This document shows, in pieces, positions 24,902 through 34,146 of a stretch of DNA of 64,000 nucleotides. The stretch is taken from the NCBI RefSeq assembly GCF_029350975.1, contig NZ_JARKMR010000002.1, positions 558,001 to 622,000 on the forward strand. Reading direction: 5' to 3'. Made by a program: the position numbers and the translations under genes. A model generated the notes under the pieces. That model was given only the letters and a program-made list of their open reading frames with translations, was not told the origin of the DNA and searched no databases. This stretch comes from Maribacter zhoushanensis (lineage in GTDB: Bacteria; Bacteroidota; Bacteroidia; Flavobacteriales; Flavobacteriaceae). Position 1 is the stretch's first letter, and each line of letters begins with the position of its first letter.

Positions 24902-25657
24902 CTAAACTCTAACCGGAATACCGTTCTCCTTCAACTCAGTCTTCAATTCTTGTATACCAATTTCTTTAAAGTGAAAAACACTTGCCGCTAATGCCGCATC
25001 TGCTTTTCCTTCGATAAAAGTATCGGAAAAATGTTGCATGTTTCCTGCACCACCAGAAGCAATTATTGGAATATTCAATTCCGTTGATAATCTAGCCAAA
25101 GCTTCATTTGCGAATCCGTCTTTTGTACCATCATTATCCATAGAAGTAAATAGAATTTCTCCAGCTCCACGTTCTTCCACTTCCTTTGCCCATTCAAACA
25201 ATTTACGTTCTGTTGGTACCTTGCCGCCCACTAAGTGAACAATCCACTCCCCATCAATCTGCTTGGCATCTATGGCAACTACAATACATTGCGAGCCAAA
25301 CTTAGCAACCAAATTATTAATTAACTGGGGATTCTTAACCGCGGATGAATTAATGGAAACCTTATCTGCACCGTTATGTAACAATACATCTACGTCTTCA
25401 ACAGATGAAATACCACCACCAACGGTAAAAGGAATATTTACCTTTTCGGCAACACGATATACTAAATCTGCCAAAGTTTTTCTTTTCTGTTCCGTTGCAG
25501 AAATATCTAGAAAAACCAATTCATCGGCACCTTCACGACTATAAATTTCGGCTAGTTCAACTGGATCACCAGCATCACGTAAATCAACAAAATTTACGCC
25601 TTTTACAGTTCTACCGTCTTTGATATCTAAACAAGGAATTATTCTTTTTGCAAGCAT
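24902..25657 (-). CDS. hisF: Imidazole glycerol phosphate synthase cyclase subunit
   Basis: A 251-residue (beta/alpha)8 barrel. The catalytic aspartates are in [13 protein letters not shown] (Asp near 11) and [13 protein letters not shown] (Asp near 130), and the phosphate-binding ends are TVGGGISS and ASGGAGN. It makes ImGP and AICAR from PRFAR using ammonia channelled from HisH. It is in the his operon after the DinB gene, separated by 122 bases that contain TACTT-type repeats. Confidence 0.96.
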   Translation of the reverse strand: MLAKRIIPCLDIKDGRTVKGVNFVDLRDAGDPVELAEIYSREGADELVFLDISATEQKRKTLADLVYRVAEKVNIPFTVGGGISSVEDVDVLLHNGADKVSINSSAVKNPQLINNLVAKFGSQCIVVAIDAKQIDGEWIVHLVGGKVPTERKLFEWAKEVEERGAGEILFTSMDNDGTKDGFANEALARLSTELNIPIIASGGAGNMQHFSDTFIEGKADAALAASVFHFKEIGIQELKTELKENGIPVRV

Positions 25658-25669
25658 TTTTTTAAAAGT

Positions 25670-25765
25670 ATTAAGTACTTAGTAATAAGTACTAAGTGTT
25701 CTTTATATATATTAAATAATTAAATACAGCAACGCGAGTACTTGGTACTTTGTACTCTGTACTTG
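25670..25765. repeat. TACTT-word repeats and 8-bp hairpin upstream of hisF
   Basis: The hairpin ACTTAGTA (25677-25684) / TACTAAGT (25690-25697) lies on the left. On the right is a degenerate tandem of TACTT/GTACT words (about 25738-25768). Similar GTACTTTG words flank the four-helix-bundle pseudogene (around 28050 and 28440). Confidence 0.5.
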
Positions 25766-25779
25766 ATACTATTTTTTCG

Positions 25780-26295
25780 TTACTCATTTTTAATATTCAA
25801 ATCAACTCCGTCATAAAATCCTAAGTCCTTCTCTTTTATCAGTTTCACGTAAAAAGCTATTTGACCGGTGTGATAAGAATAATGCTCAACGGCATGCATA
25901 ATGGCACCAACTCCGGAAAAAGACATTCCCTGTATTGACCTTACTTTTATCAACTTCTCTACTGTTGAATCAAAAATGATACGTTTTACTGAGTCTACCG
26001 TATCTTCTAATTTATGTAATAACTCTTCTTTGGTTAGCCCAGAATTCACGGAAAACTCAGCATCTCTATTTCTATTATCATCCATTTCACCCAAGGAAGA
26101 AATAACGTATTGTGTCATGTTTCCACACAGGTGCAAGATAAGGTTCGCCATACTGTTCAAAGATGAATTAGGCTTTTGCCAAATTTCTTCTTCTGAAATT
26201 TCAACAAGACTTTTCTTAATCATACGCGTACTTTCGTTCATACGGTATAACGCATTCTCAACAATTTCTTGAACTAAGCGATCTTCTTTATCCAT
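25780..26295 (-). CDS. DinB-like protein inside the his operon
   Basis: A 171-residue four-helix-bundle protein of the DinB/DUF1572 type. Candidate metal-ligand histidines are [22 protein letters not shown]. The pattern H-x3-H near the end and the first His in LILHL match the family triad. DinB proteins include mycothiol/bacillithiol-dependent transferases, but many have no known activity. It overlaps hisA by 8 bases at its start side and precedes hisF, so it is co-transcribed with the his genes. It has no known part in histidine synthesis. Confidence 0.85.
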   Translation of the reverse strand: MDKEDRLVQEIVENALYRMNESTRMIKKSLVEISEEEIWQKPNSSLNSMANLILHLCGNMTQYVISSLGEMDDNRNRDAEFSVNSGLTKEELLHKLEDTVDSVKRIIFDSTVEKLIKVRSIQGMSFSGVGAIMHAVEHYSYHTGQIAFYVKLIKEKDLGFYDGVDLNIKNE

Positions 26296-27019
26296 TACTT
26301 AAAATATATGATTCTAGTTGTTTTAGGCTTATTCGGTTCTCATAGATAGCTTTACCAATTATAGTCCCTTCACAGCCCATTTCTGATAATTTTGGTAACT
26401 CATCAAAAGTTGATATTCCACCACTGGCAATTAATTTTACCCCCTTTTCCGTAGCGTTTATAATCTTAGCATATAAATCAAAAGAGGGACCTTCTAACAT
26501 GCCGTCTTTACTTATATCCGTACAAATGACATATTGAATACCTTTTTCTTGATAAGACTGTATAAACGGCACCAATTCTTCCTTAGATTCTTCTAACCAA
26601 CCCGAAACCGCAACTTTTTCATCCATTGCATCTGCTCCAAGAATAATTTTGTCTGAACCATGTTTATCTATCCAACCAAGGAAAGTATCAGGGTCTTTTA
26701 CCGCAATACTACCTCCGGTAATTTGTTTGGCACCACTTTCAAAAGCGATTCGCAAATCTTCATCGGTTTTTAATCCGCCACCAAAATCAATCTTTAAACT
26801 AGTTTTAGAAGCAATCTGCTCCAACACTTTATGGTTTACAATATGCTTTGATTTTGCGCCATCTAAATCAACCAAATGCAAATATTCAATTCCGTGAGCT
26901 TCAAATTCTTTTGCGATTTCTAACGGATTCTCATTATATATTTTTTTGGTATCGTAATCACCCTTTGAAAGGCGAACACATTTTCCATCTATGATATCTA
27001 TGGCTGGTATTATTCTCAT
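26288..27019 (-). CDS. hisA: Phosphoribosylformimino-5-aminoimidazole carboxamide ribotide isomerase
   Basis: A 243-residue (beta/alpha)8 barrel, isomerising ProFAR to PRFAR. The catalytic Asp pair is in [17 protein letters not shown] (Asp8) and [14 protein letters not shown], with phosphate loops DFGGGLKT and ASGGIST. It overlaps the DinB gene by 8 bases and follows the GNAT gene by 3 bases in the operon direction. Confidence 0.95.
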   Translation of the reverse strand: MRIIPAIDIIDGKCVRLSKGDYDTKKIYNENPLEIAKEFEAHGIEYLHLVDLDGAKSKHIVNHKVLEQIASKTSLKIDFGGGLKTDEDLRIAFESGAKQITGGSIAVKDPDTFLGWIDKHGSDKIILGADAMDEKVAVSGWLEESKEELVPFIQSYQEKGIQYVICTDISKDGMLEGPSFDLYAKIINATEKGVKLIASGGISTFDELPKLSEMGCEGTIIGKAIYENRISLKQLESYILSNG

Positions 27020-27022
27020 TCT

Positions 27023-27445
27023 TTAATCTAAAATTTGTTTATCGATAGACATCCACAATGGTGAATCTCCTATTTTACTGAATTTAAACCGCTCATAAAA
27101 CAAATGGGCGTCTTTAGTCTTTAATGCTAATGTTTTAAGTTTTTTAATGGTAGTATCTTCTAACATTGTTTTCAATAGCATCTTACCATATCCCTTACCT
27201 TGAAATTTTTCTAGGATAATCACATCCATAAAATATCCAAAATAAATATAATCTGTAACTACTCTGGCAAAACCCACTTGTTCTTTTTCAAGAGTATACA
27301 TTCCAAAACAGTATGAGTTTTCAATGGATATTTTTACCTCTTCTAATGTTCTATTATCTCCCCAGTATGAATTGGCAATAAATTGTTGAATTGCTTCTAT
27401 ATTGAAAAGGTTTTTATCAGTTGAAATAAAATAATCTTGCTCCAT
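27023..27445 (-). CDS. GNAT family N-acetyltransferase inside the his operon
   Basis: A 140-residue GNAT acetyltransferase. The acetyl-CoA loop is EKFQGKGYGKMLLKTML, preceded by the strand YFGYFMDVIIL; the C-terminus AHLFYERFKFSKIG matches the usual Tyr/Phe region. It shares its first base with the end of hisH and ends 3 bases before hisA, so it is tightly packed into the operon. Its substrate is unknown and it is not part of the histidine pathway. Confidence 0.87.
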   Translation of the reverse strand: MEQDYFISTDKNLFNIEAIQQFIANSYWGDNRTLEEVKISIENSYCFGMYTLEKEQVGFARVVTDYIYFGYFMDVIILEKFQGKGYGKMLLKTMLEDTTIKKLKTLALKTKDAHLFYERFKFSKIGDSPLWMSIDKQILD

Positions 27446-28026
27446 TACATTTGTAAAAAATTCTCTAGAATTCGCTGCCCTACATCACTACTCTTTTCCG
27501 GGTGAAACTGGGTACCATAAAAATTATCTTTTTTTAATGCAGCACTATAAGCTAAACCATAATCACAAGTAGCAATAGTTTCAGCACAAATAGGAGCGTA
27601 AAAACTATGAACTAAATAGATATGCTCCTTCTCCTCAACATCTTTAAAGAGTCTAGATTTTAGATTGGTTATTTGATTCCATCCTATCTGTGGAACTTTT
27701 ACCGTATCATCAAATTTAACAACATCAACATCAAAAATTCTTAGTCCGGTTGTGTTTCCTTCTTCAGATGAATTACACATTAATTGCATGCCCAAGCAAA
27801 TACCTAAAACAGGCTGTTTTAAAGTTGGAATAATTTTGTCCAAGCCACTATCACGAAGCTTATGCATAGCGCTACTTGCTTCCCCTACTCCTGGAAAAAT
27901 AACTTTATCGGCATTCTGTATTTCTTGAACATCATTGCTTAAAACAGCTTCGTAACCCAATCGTATTATAGCGAATTTTATGCTCTGTATATTTCCAGCT
28001 CCGTAATTTATTATTACAATTTTCAT
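27445..28026 (-). CDS. hisH: Imidazole glycerol phosphate synthase glutaminase subunit
   Basis: A class I glutamine amidotransferase of 193 residues from the ATG at 28026 (MKIVIINYGAGNIQSI); a GTG two codons upstream is less likely. The catalytic triad is visible: Cys in GICLGMQLM, His and Glu in QFHPEKS. It releases ammonia from glutamine and passes it to HisF. It is followed with a one-base overlap by a GNAT gene. The region upstream holds the broken four-helix-bundle gene. Confidence 0.95.
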   Translation of the reverse strand: MKIVIINYGAGNIQSIKFAIIRLGYEAVLSNDVQEIQNADKVIFPGVGEASSAMHKLRDSGLDKIIPTLKQPVLGICLGMQLMCNSSEEGNTTGLRIFDVDVVKFDDTVKVPQIGWNQITNLKSRLFKDVEEKEHIYLVHSFYAPICAETIATCDYGLAYSAALKKDNFYGTQFHPEKSSDVGQRILENFLQM

Positions 28027-28091
28027 AAGCACAAATACAATTTTAAAGGTACAAAGTACAAAGTGTTTATCTTATTTTTCATATTCTACTT

Positions 28092-28436
28092 TCAATTTGC
28101 TCTTGTCGTTTTTATAGAGGCTACAATTATTGCCAAAAGTTCTTTAGTCTCATTATGCAATTTGATTATCTCTTCTTTTCTATTAGAATTGACTTCTGAA
28201 AATAATTCTAACCAGTATGCAGATTCATCTATTTCTTCTTAAACTATCTTAAGTTTATTTATAAAATCAGCAGTTGATTTAGCTCTTTGCGAAGCTTTAT
28301 AGTTTGCACCAACCGAGCTAGAACTTCGTATCAATTGACGTACCCATACATCCAATTCTCGACATCGTGGAATTTGTTCACAAAATAACCAACAATCAAC
28401 AGCAAATTGTTTTGTGCGCTTTTTTAAATCTTGCAT
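28092..28436 (-). pseudogene. Four-helix-bundle (S23/IVP-type) protein gene with internal stop
   Basis: From the ATG at 28436 (MQDLKKRTKQFAVDCWLF) the frame reads a four-helix-bundle protein, with LIRSSSSVGANYKASQRAKSTADFINKLKIV, then a TAA at 28239-28241. The same frame continues at once with EEIDESAYWLELFSEVN and ends at a TGA at 28092. Total about 114 codons is the usual length, so one base change (such as GAA to TAA) explains the break. These proteins occur in rRNA intervening sequences and as stand-alone genes; the role is unclear. It sits between hisB and hisH. Confidence 0.75.
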
Positions 28437-28468
28437 CACTTCGTACTTTTAACATCTAACCTTGTACC

Positions 28469-29605
28469 TTACAATACTCCTTTCGTACTTGGTAATACCA
28501 TTTTCTCAACATCTCTTTTTACAGACATTTTAATACTCTTGGCAAAGGCTTTGAAAATGGCTTCAATTTTATGATGCTCGTTGGTACCTTCTGCTTTGAT
28601 ATTTAAATTTGCTTTTGCTCCGTCAGTAAATGATTTAAAGAAATGATGAAACATTTCTGTTGGCATATCACCTACCATTTCACGTTTAAAGTCTGCATCC
28701 CATACTAGCCAATTTCGTCCTCCAAAATCTATGGCAGATTGCGCTAAACAATCATCCATAGGTAAACAGAATCCGTAGCGTTCAATACCAAGCTTGTTTC
28801 CTAATGCGGTATGAAATACTTCACCTAATGCAATACCGGTATCTTCTATAGTATGGTGCTCATCAACTTCAAGGTCACCATCTACCTTGATGGTTAAATC
28901 CATTTGCCCATGACGAGCCAATTGATCTAGCATATGATCAAAGAATGCCAATCCGGTTTTAATATCACTTTTACCGGTACCATCTAGATTTAGCTTTATA
29001 GCAATATCTGTCTCATTGGTTTTTCTATGAATCTCAGCAGTTCTATCATTCAACTTCAAGAACTCATAAATCTTTTCCCAATCATTACTTTCAATTGCGA
29101 TATGACTATCTAGCTCATCTCTTTTTACCGTTATCTCGCCAGTACCCAAATTGGTTTCATCGTTGATAAAGATACCTTTAGACCCAAGGTTCTTGGCTAA
29201 TTCCATATCTGTAAGTCGATCACCGATTACAAAAGAATTCTCTAAATCATAATCCTCAGAAAAATACTCTGTCAAAAGCCCGGTACCGGGCTTTCTAGTA
29301 TCGGCATTTTCATGCGGAAAAGTTCTATCTAAAAAGACCTTGTCAAAAACTACCCCTTCATTTTCAAAGGATTTAAGAATAAAATTATGAACCGGCCAAA
29401 ACATATCTTCTGGAAATACATCAGTACCCAAACCATCTTGGTTAGTAATCATCACCAATTCATAATCTAATTCTTTAGCAATCTTGCCTAGATATGTAAA
29501 TGATTTCGGGTAGAAAATCATCTTCTCAAAAGCATCTATCTGCTCATCTACAGTTTCTTTGATTATAGTGCCATCACGATCAATAAATAGTACTCTTTTT
29601 TTCAT
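28469..29605 (-). CDS. hisB: Bifunctional histidinol-phosphatase / imidazoleglycerol-phosphate dehydratase
   Basis: A 378-residue fusion for steps 6 and 8. The N-terminal HAD-type phosphatase (1-165) has the nucleophile motif FIDRDGTII, the Thr in MITNQDG, and the metal motif [11 protein letters not shown]. The C-terminal dehydratase (about 185-378) has the paired His/Glu motifs [39 protein letters not shown] and [13 protein letters not shown]. Fused HisB is usual in this lineage and in enterobacteria. Upstream lies the DUF2167 gene with 119 bases between. Confidence 0.96.
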   Translation of the reverse strand: MKKRVLFIDRDGTIIKETVDEQIDAFEKMIFYPKSFTYLGKIAKELDYELVMITNQDGLGTDVFPEDMFWPVHNFILKSFENEGVVFDKVFLDRTFPHENADTRKPGTGLLTEYFSEDYDLENSFVIGDRLTDMELAKNLGSKGIFINDETNLGTGEITVKRDELDSHIAIESNDWEKIYEFLKLNDRTAEIHRKTNETDIAIKLNLDGTGKSDIKTGLAFFDHMLDQLARHGQMDLTIKVDGDLEVDEHHTIEDTGIALGEVFHTALGNKLGIERYGFCLPMDDCLAQSAIDFGGRNWLVWDADFKREMVGDMPTEMFHHFFKSFTDGAKANLNIKAEGTNEHHKIEAIFKAFAKSIKMSVKRDVEKMVLPSTKGVL

Positions 29606-29724
29606 TTCTTTTTCATATAATAGTAAATAACCTCAGAACAAGCCTACAGGGCATTGAAATGAAATTATAATTAAAACTTTGACGCAAGCGTAGGAGCATT
29701 TAAATCTCGATTATCAAGTAAATA

Positions 29725-30690
29725 CTAAGACAATTTAGAATCATCTTTAGGACCTTCGATTACCGTTTGTTCTTTATCTCCAAGAAAGAACTTTTTAACT
29801 CCTGCAAATAATGCTACTCCCCCAATTGCTATAAATTTCCAAAACTTAAGTATCAGTGCAAAAAAACCGGCTTTTGCTAAAATCTTACCTGCTATTAAGC
29901 CGCCAATACCATAAGCCGCTACATCATCAAAATCAGGATCAAATTCAGAATACTTGTACCCGGTATTAAATGATACGCTACCCAATATTGGATCTAAATT
30001 ATTCTCAACATCTTCAAGAGTATCCATGTCACCGATAACATTCAGGTTCATATACCCTTTTCTACCCAAAACTCTAATATTGTAATTCAAAGTACTTACC
30101 TCTTCATCTTCAAAAAGTAATTCTTTAGCCCAATATAATTTCTTGTTTTCAGAATCATAATAAGGTTTAGATGCCCAGCCAATTAAATCCACTGTAGGGT
30201 AACCCATACTAGACCTTTGCGGATTTGCTTCCTTAACATCATCCTGCATTTCACTTAGCAAGTCATCGTAATCCATATCTTGCGCATCATCATCTTCAAT
30301 ATATCCATCTTCTGAATATGAAATTTCAATAGCATAGCTTGTTTCAACCGGCGATTCATCTTCTTTCAACAAAAGCCCCATTACCGACTCATCTCTGGGA
30401 TTTCCCCATATATCCGTAAGTACGCGCTGTGCTTGTTCACTATCTAAAAATTTATAGCCTTCTGGTACCATAATTTTAGCTACGTCACCATTTAACATAG
30501 ACCTATCGTAGATGTATGTAAAGGTATTTTCAAGACTATCTGAATAAAGCTTAAAACTAATCAGTGCCTCTGTATCTTCCTCACTTAAGTTTAAACTATC
30601 TGCTATAAATTCTAGTCTTTCGATATCTTGAGCTCGAGCTATACTAACTGTTATTAATAAGGCGATAAAATAAATGAACTTGCTTTTCAT
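29725..30690 (-). CDS. DUF2167 family membrane protein in the his operon
   Basis: A 321-residue protein with a signal peptide (MKSKFIYFIALLITVSIARAQ) and a C-terminal hydrophobic part (about 258-305, IGGLIAGKILAKAGFFALILKFWKFIAIGGVALFAGV). The DUF2167 core has MVPEGYKFLDSEQAQRVLTDIWGNP, ISYSEDGYIEDDDA, YPTVDLIGWASKPYYDSENKKLYWAKEL and YNIRVLGRKGYMNLNVIG. It is an envelope protein with unknown function. It lies between hisC (17 bases upstream) and hisB, so it is probably transcribed with the his genes but has no known role in the pathway. Confidence 0.87.
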   Translation of the reverse strand: MKSKFIYFIALLITVSIARAQDIERLEFIADSLNLSEEDTEALISFKLYSDSLENTFTYIYDRSMLNGDVAKIMVPEGYKFLDSEQAQRVLTDIWGNPRDESVMGLLLKEDESPVETSYAIEISYSEDGYIEDDDAQDMDYDDLLSEMQDDVKEANPQRSSMGYPTVDLIGWASKPYYDSENKKLYWAKELLFEDEEVSTLNYNIRVLGRKGYMNLNVIGDMDTLEDVENNLDPILGSVSFNTGYKYSEFDPDFDDVAAYGIGGLIAGKILAKAGFFALILKFWKFIAIGGVALFAGVKKFFLGDKEQTVIEGPKDDSKLS

Positions 30691-30707
30691 TGGTTTTGGT
30701 TTAAAGG

Positions 30708-31748
30708 TTATATCATTTTTAACGCCTTAGCAAGTGTTTTATTCTCTGTGGCACTACCCACAGTAAAACGAAGGGTATTCTCACACAAAGGTTGTGTAGT
30801 TCTGTTTCTTACTACTACCCCTTGTGCCAATAATTGCTCATATCTCAAAGTAGCATCATCCACTTTTGCTAGAATAAAATTAGCATCCGTAGGATAGATT
30901 CTTTCAACAAATGAAACTGTTTTTAAAGTCTCCTCTACTTTTATCCTTTCCGCTAAAATTTGACTTACCTCATTCTTTACAGATGCTGTATCCAAAACTC
31001 GAGAAGTTGCTTTCTCTTGGGTAAGTTGATTCACATTATATGGAGGTTTAATCTTATTTATTACAGCAATAATTTCTGCGGATGCTATACATATACCCAA
31101 ACGTATACCTGCCATACCATAAGCCTTTGATAAGGTTTGTGTTACAATTAGATTTGGATACTCAGATAGTTTCGATGTCCAACTTTCTTCAGATGAAAAA
31201 TCGATATAGGCTTCATCAATTACTACCAATCCGTTGAAAGAATTTAAAAGCTCTTCTATGTTTTGTGTTGAGAAACTATTACCTGTAGGATTGTTGGGAG
31301 AACAGATAAACAACAGTTTTGTATGCTCATCAATGGTATTCTTTATTTCAGAAACGTTTGGCTGAAAATCATTGGTTAACAAAACCTCTTTATTTTCTAC
31401 CATATTTATACCAGAAAGCACTTTATACATGCCGTATGTAGGTGGCAAGGTGATAATATTATCTTGTTTAGGTTCACAGAAAGCCCTGAACAACAAATCA
31501 AGTACTTCATCACTACCATTACCTAAAAGAATATTTTCTTCTTTAATCCCCTTCTGTTCAGCTAAAATTGCTTTTAAACCTCGCTGTTGAGGATCTGGAT
31601 ACCTATTGACTCCGTTTTCAAACGGATTCTCATTTGCATCTAAGAAAACCATGGTAGAACCATCTGAAACATATTCATCACGTGCTGATGAATACGGACT
31701 TAAGCCTTTTACGTTTTCTCTAGTTATGTTGTTTAAATTGAAACTCAT
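30708..31748 (-). CDS. hisC: Histidinol-phosphate aminotransferase
   Basis: A 346-residue fold-type I PLP aminotransferase from the ATG at 31748 (MSFNLNNITRENVKG); an upstream TTG at 31784 would add 12 residues. Conserved points: LDANENPFENGVNRYPDPQ, VIDEAYIDF, and the PLP lysine in TQTLSKAYGMAGIRLG. It converts imidazole-acetol phosphate and glutamate to histidinol phosphate. In the operon it follows hisD by 43 bases and precedes the DUF2167 gene. Confidence 0.95.
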   Translation of the reverse strand: MSFNLNNITRENVKGLSPYSSARDEYVSDGSTMVFLDANENPFENGVNRYPDPQQRGLKAILAEQKGIKEENILLGNGSDEVLDLLFRAFCEPKQDNIITLPPTYGMYKVLSGINMVENKEVLLTNDFQPNVSEIKNTIDEHTKLLFICSPNNPTGNSFSTQNIEELLNSFNGLVVIDEAYIDFSSEESWTSKLSEYPNLIVTQTLSKAYGMAGIRLGICIASAEIIAVINKIKPPYNVNQLTQEKATSRVLDTASVKNEVSQILAERIKVEETLKTVSFVERIYPTDANFILAKVDDATLRYEQLLAQGVVVRNRTTQPLCENTLRFTVGSATENKTLAKALKMI

Positions 31749-31791
31749 TATTTCAACAATATATTGGTCATTGTCCCTAGGCAAAATGACA

Positions 31792-33075
31792 TTATTTTAA
31801 ACTATTTAATCTTAAAGTAACTGCATTTTTATGAGCCTCTAAACCTTCTGCTTCCGCCATTAGTTCAATAGCCCTACCTATTGTCTGAATACCTTCTTCG
31901 GTAATTTTTTGAAAAGTCATATTTTTCATAAAACTATCTAGGTTAACGCCACTATACTGCTTGGCATATCCATTAGTTGGTAAAGTATGGTTGGTGCCAG
32001 AAGCATAATCCCCAGCACTTTCAGGTGTATAATTACCAATAAAAACAGAACCGGCATTTTGAGTATTGTCGATATAAAAATCTTCATTTTCTACACATAC
32101 AATGTAATGCTCTGGACCATATTCATTGATTAAGTCAATTGCCTCTTGGTCGTTATCAATATAAATTAGCTTACTGTTGGCAATTGCCTGTTTCGCTATT
32201 TCTTTACGTGGTAAATCTTCTAACTGTACAGCTACTTCTTTCTCAACCGCATCAATCATTTCTTTAGAAGTAGAAACCAATATTACCTGACTATCTACGC
32301 CATGTTCAGCCTGACTCAATAAATCTGAAGCAACAAACGCCGCGTTTGCAGAATCATCAGCAACAACCAATAATTCCGACGGACCAGCGGGCATATCTAT
32401 AGCAACACCGTATTTTGTTGCAATCTGTTTTGCCACCGTAACATATTGATTACCTGGTCCAAATATTTTATATACTTGTGGTATCGTTTCAGTCCCAAAT
32501 GTCATACCCGCTATTGCTTGTATGCCACCAACTTTTACAATTTTAGTAACACCGCATAAATCTGCAGTATACAGAATGGCAGGATTTAATTTCCCTTCTT
32601 TATCTGGTGGTGAGCATAAAACTATTTCTGAGCAACCAGCAATTTTAGCCGGTACTGCTAACATTAAAATAGTTGAAAATAAAGGAGCCGTACCCCCGGG
32701 AATATACAAACCTACCTTTTGGATAGGTCTTTTTTCTTGCCAACAAGAAACACCCGCAGCAGTTTCTACTTCAACCCTACCCGTTTTCTGAGCGCTATGA
32801 AAAACTTCAATATTGGATTTTGCTAACTGAATAGCAGCTTTAAGTTCATCTGAAACTAAGGATTTAGCTTCTTCAATTTCAGCTTTGGAAACTAAAAGAT
32901 TATCTAAACTAACCTTATCAAATTGTTCTGTATATTTTTTAAGAACACTATCGCCGTTATCTGAAACCTCTTTAAAGATGCCGTTCACCAAACCTTCAAT
33001 ATCGGCAACGGTTTGGGTTGGTCGTTTTAAAACGTCAGCCCAATCTGTTTTATTTGGATTATAAATTTTATTCAT
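31792..33075 (-). CDS. hisD: Histidinol dehydrogenase
   Basis: A 427-residue zinc enzyme doing the last two NAD-dependent oxidations of the pathway. The family motif SQAEHGVDSQVILVSTS is present, with the catalytic region YGPEHYIVCVEN (Glu-His) and the C-terminal SAGDYASGTNHTLPTNGYAKQYSGVNLDSFMKNM. It is the second gene of the operon, 96 bases after hisG; that gap holds AAAAGCT-type inverted words. Confidence 0.96.
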   Translation of the reverse strand: MNKIYNPNKTDWADVLKRPTQTVADIEGLVNGIFKEVSDNGDSVLKKYTEQFDKVSLDNLLVSKAEIEEAKSLVSDELKAAIQLAKSNIEVFHSAQKTGRVEVETAAGVSCWQEKRPIQKVGLYIPGGTAPLFSTILMLAVPAKIAGCSEIVLCSPPDKEGKLNPAILYTADLCGVTKIVKVGGIQAIAGMTFGTETIPQVYKIFGPGNQYVTVAKQIATKYGVAIDMPAGPSELLVVADDSANAAFVASDLLSQAEHGVDSQVILVSTSKEMIDAVEKEVAVQLEDLPRKEIAKQAIANSKLIYIDNDQEAIDLINEYGPEHYIVCVENEDFYIDNTQNAGSVFIGNYTPESAGDYASGTNHTLPTNGYAKQYSGVNLDSFMKNMTFQKITEEGIQTIGRAIELMAEAEGLEAHKNAVTLRLNSLK

Positions 33076-33084
33076 TTCTTTAAC

Positions 33085-33168
33085 TAGCTATTAGCCCTAA
33101 GCTTTTGGCTTTTGGCAAAACACAAACATTTAATTTAGCTAATAGCAAAAGGCTAAAAGCTAAAGGCT
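33085..33168. repeat. Imperfect inverted repeat of AGCTTTT words between hisG and hisD
   Basis: The left part (about 33088-33117) has TAAGCTTTTGGCTTTTGGC; the right part (about 33138-33168) carries its approximate inverse GCAAAAGGCTAAAAGCTAAAGG. Together they can fold into a long hairpin in the his transcript. The word style is similar to other scattered repeats in the window but of a different family. Confidence 0.5.
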
Positions 33169-33171
33169 TAT

Positions 33172-34029
33172 TTACAATACCATTTTCTCAATTGGGCAAA
33201 CTAGAATGCCTTCTGCTCCTGCTTTCTTCAATTCATCAATTACTTCCCAAAACTTGTCTTTATTGATTACTGTATGTACAGAACTCCAACCTTCATCAGC
33301 CAAAGGTAAAACCGTTGGGCTACGCATACCTGGCAATAGTTTAAGTATACCGTCTAATTTATCATTAGGTGCATTTAATAAAACGTATTTAGAACCCCTA
33401 GCTCTTAAAACAGATTGAATTCTAAATTGTAGTTTTTCTAAAAGTTTTTTTCTTTCTGCAGTAATTTTAGGTGAGACCGCAAGTACAGCTTCACTGGTCA
33501 ACATTACTTCAACCTCTTTTAAATTATTTTTAAACAGTGTACTACCACTAGAAACAATATCACAAATAGCATCTGCTAAACCTATATTGGGTGCAATCTC
33601 TACAGAACCATTGATAATGTGTAAATCTGCCGTAACTCCCTTATCTTTCAAATAGTTTAATACTGTATTTGGATAAGAGGTTGCAATACGTTTTCCTTCA
33701 AAATCTTTAACAGAATCATAGTCAACTGATTTTGGCACAGCCAAGGACACTTTACATTTAGAGAAACCAAGCCTTTCTGCAATTGAAATGTCTTCTCCTT
33801 TTTCAATCAAGACATTTTCGCCAATAATAGCAATATCAACAACTCCATCTCTTAAGTATTGAGGTATATCACCATTTCTTAAATAAAATACTTCCATAGG
33901 GAAATTTCTGGACGATGCCTTCAATTGGTCTTTACCATTGTCTATGGAAATTCCGCAGTCTTTTAAAATTTGAAGGGACTCCTCATTAAGTCTTCCCGAT
34001 TTCTGAATAGCAATTCTAATTTTAGTCAT
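33172..34029 (-). CDS. hisG: ATP phosphoribosyltransferase, long form
   Basis: A 285-residue long-form HisG, so it needs no HisZ partner. It joins ATP and PRPP, the committed and feedback-controlled step. The catalytic domains (1-210) contain IAIQKSGRLNEESLQIL and the PRPP loop DAICDIVSSGSTLFKNNL; the C-terminal regulatory domain (about 215-285) ends EGILVCPIEKMVL, where histidine binds in characterised members. It is the first structural gene of the operon, preceded by a His-rich leader and a terminator hairpin. Confidence 0.96.
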   Translation of the reverse strand: MTKIRIAIQKSGRLNEESLQILKDCGISIDNGKDQLKASSRNFPMEVFYLRNGDIPQYLRDGVVDIAIIGENVLIEKGEDISIAERLGFSKCKVSLAVPKSVDYDSVKDFEGKRIATSYPNTVLNYLKDKGVTADLHIINGSVEIAPNIGLADAICDIVSSGSTLFKNNLKEVEVMLTSEAVLAVSPKITAERKKLLEKLQFRIQSVLRARGSKYVLLNAPNDKLDGILKLLPGMRSPTVLPLADEGWSSVHTVINKDKFWEVIDELKKAGAEGILVCPIEKMVL

Positions 34030-34071
34030 TTTCTTAATTTAATGCTTGGCAACCAAAAGAGATTTAAATAC

Positions 34072-34101
34072 AAAACCCGTTTGATTGCTCAAACGGGTTT
34101 T
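34072..34101 (-). terminator. his operon attenuator terminator
   Basis: A 12-base perfect stem (AAAACCCGTTTG / CAAACGGGTTTT, 34072-34083 and 34090-34101) with a 6-base loop, 43 bases before the hisG ATG and 30 bases after the leader-peptide stop. Minus-strand sequence after it is TTTTGTATTT. It may also stop readthrough from the SPFH gene. Confidence 0.85.
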
Positions 34102-34146
34102 TAAAATATGTTGTTCTACTACAATACATTCCTACCTCGCCTGAGC
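34087..34146 (-). promoter_or_regulatory. Antiterminator pairing of the his attenuator
   Basis: On the minus strand, leader codons 14-16 (GCTCAGGCG, 34138-34146) can pair with CGTTTGAGC (34087-34095), the end of the 5' arm and start of the loop of the terminator: nine contiguous pairs, seven Watson-Crick and two G-U. This excludes the terminator. A ribosome stalled at the first His codons leaves the leader arm free; a ribosome reaching the stop codon covers it. Confidence 0.65.

Noticed and set aside
28092-28436. rRNA intervening sequence
   Set aside because: The four-helix-bundle family occurs there, but no 23S rRNA sequence is found on either side; it is an insertion in a protein operon.
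34072-34101. Simple terminator of the SPFH gene
   Set aside because: It is 164 bases from that gene's stop and has the His-rich leader and antiterminator arm between, so an attenuator explains it better, although it may also stop readthrough.
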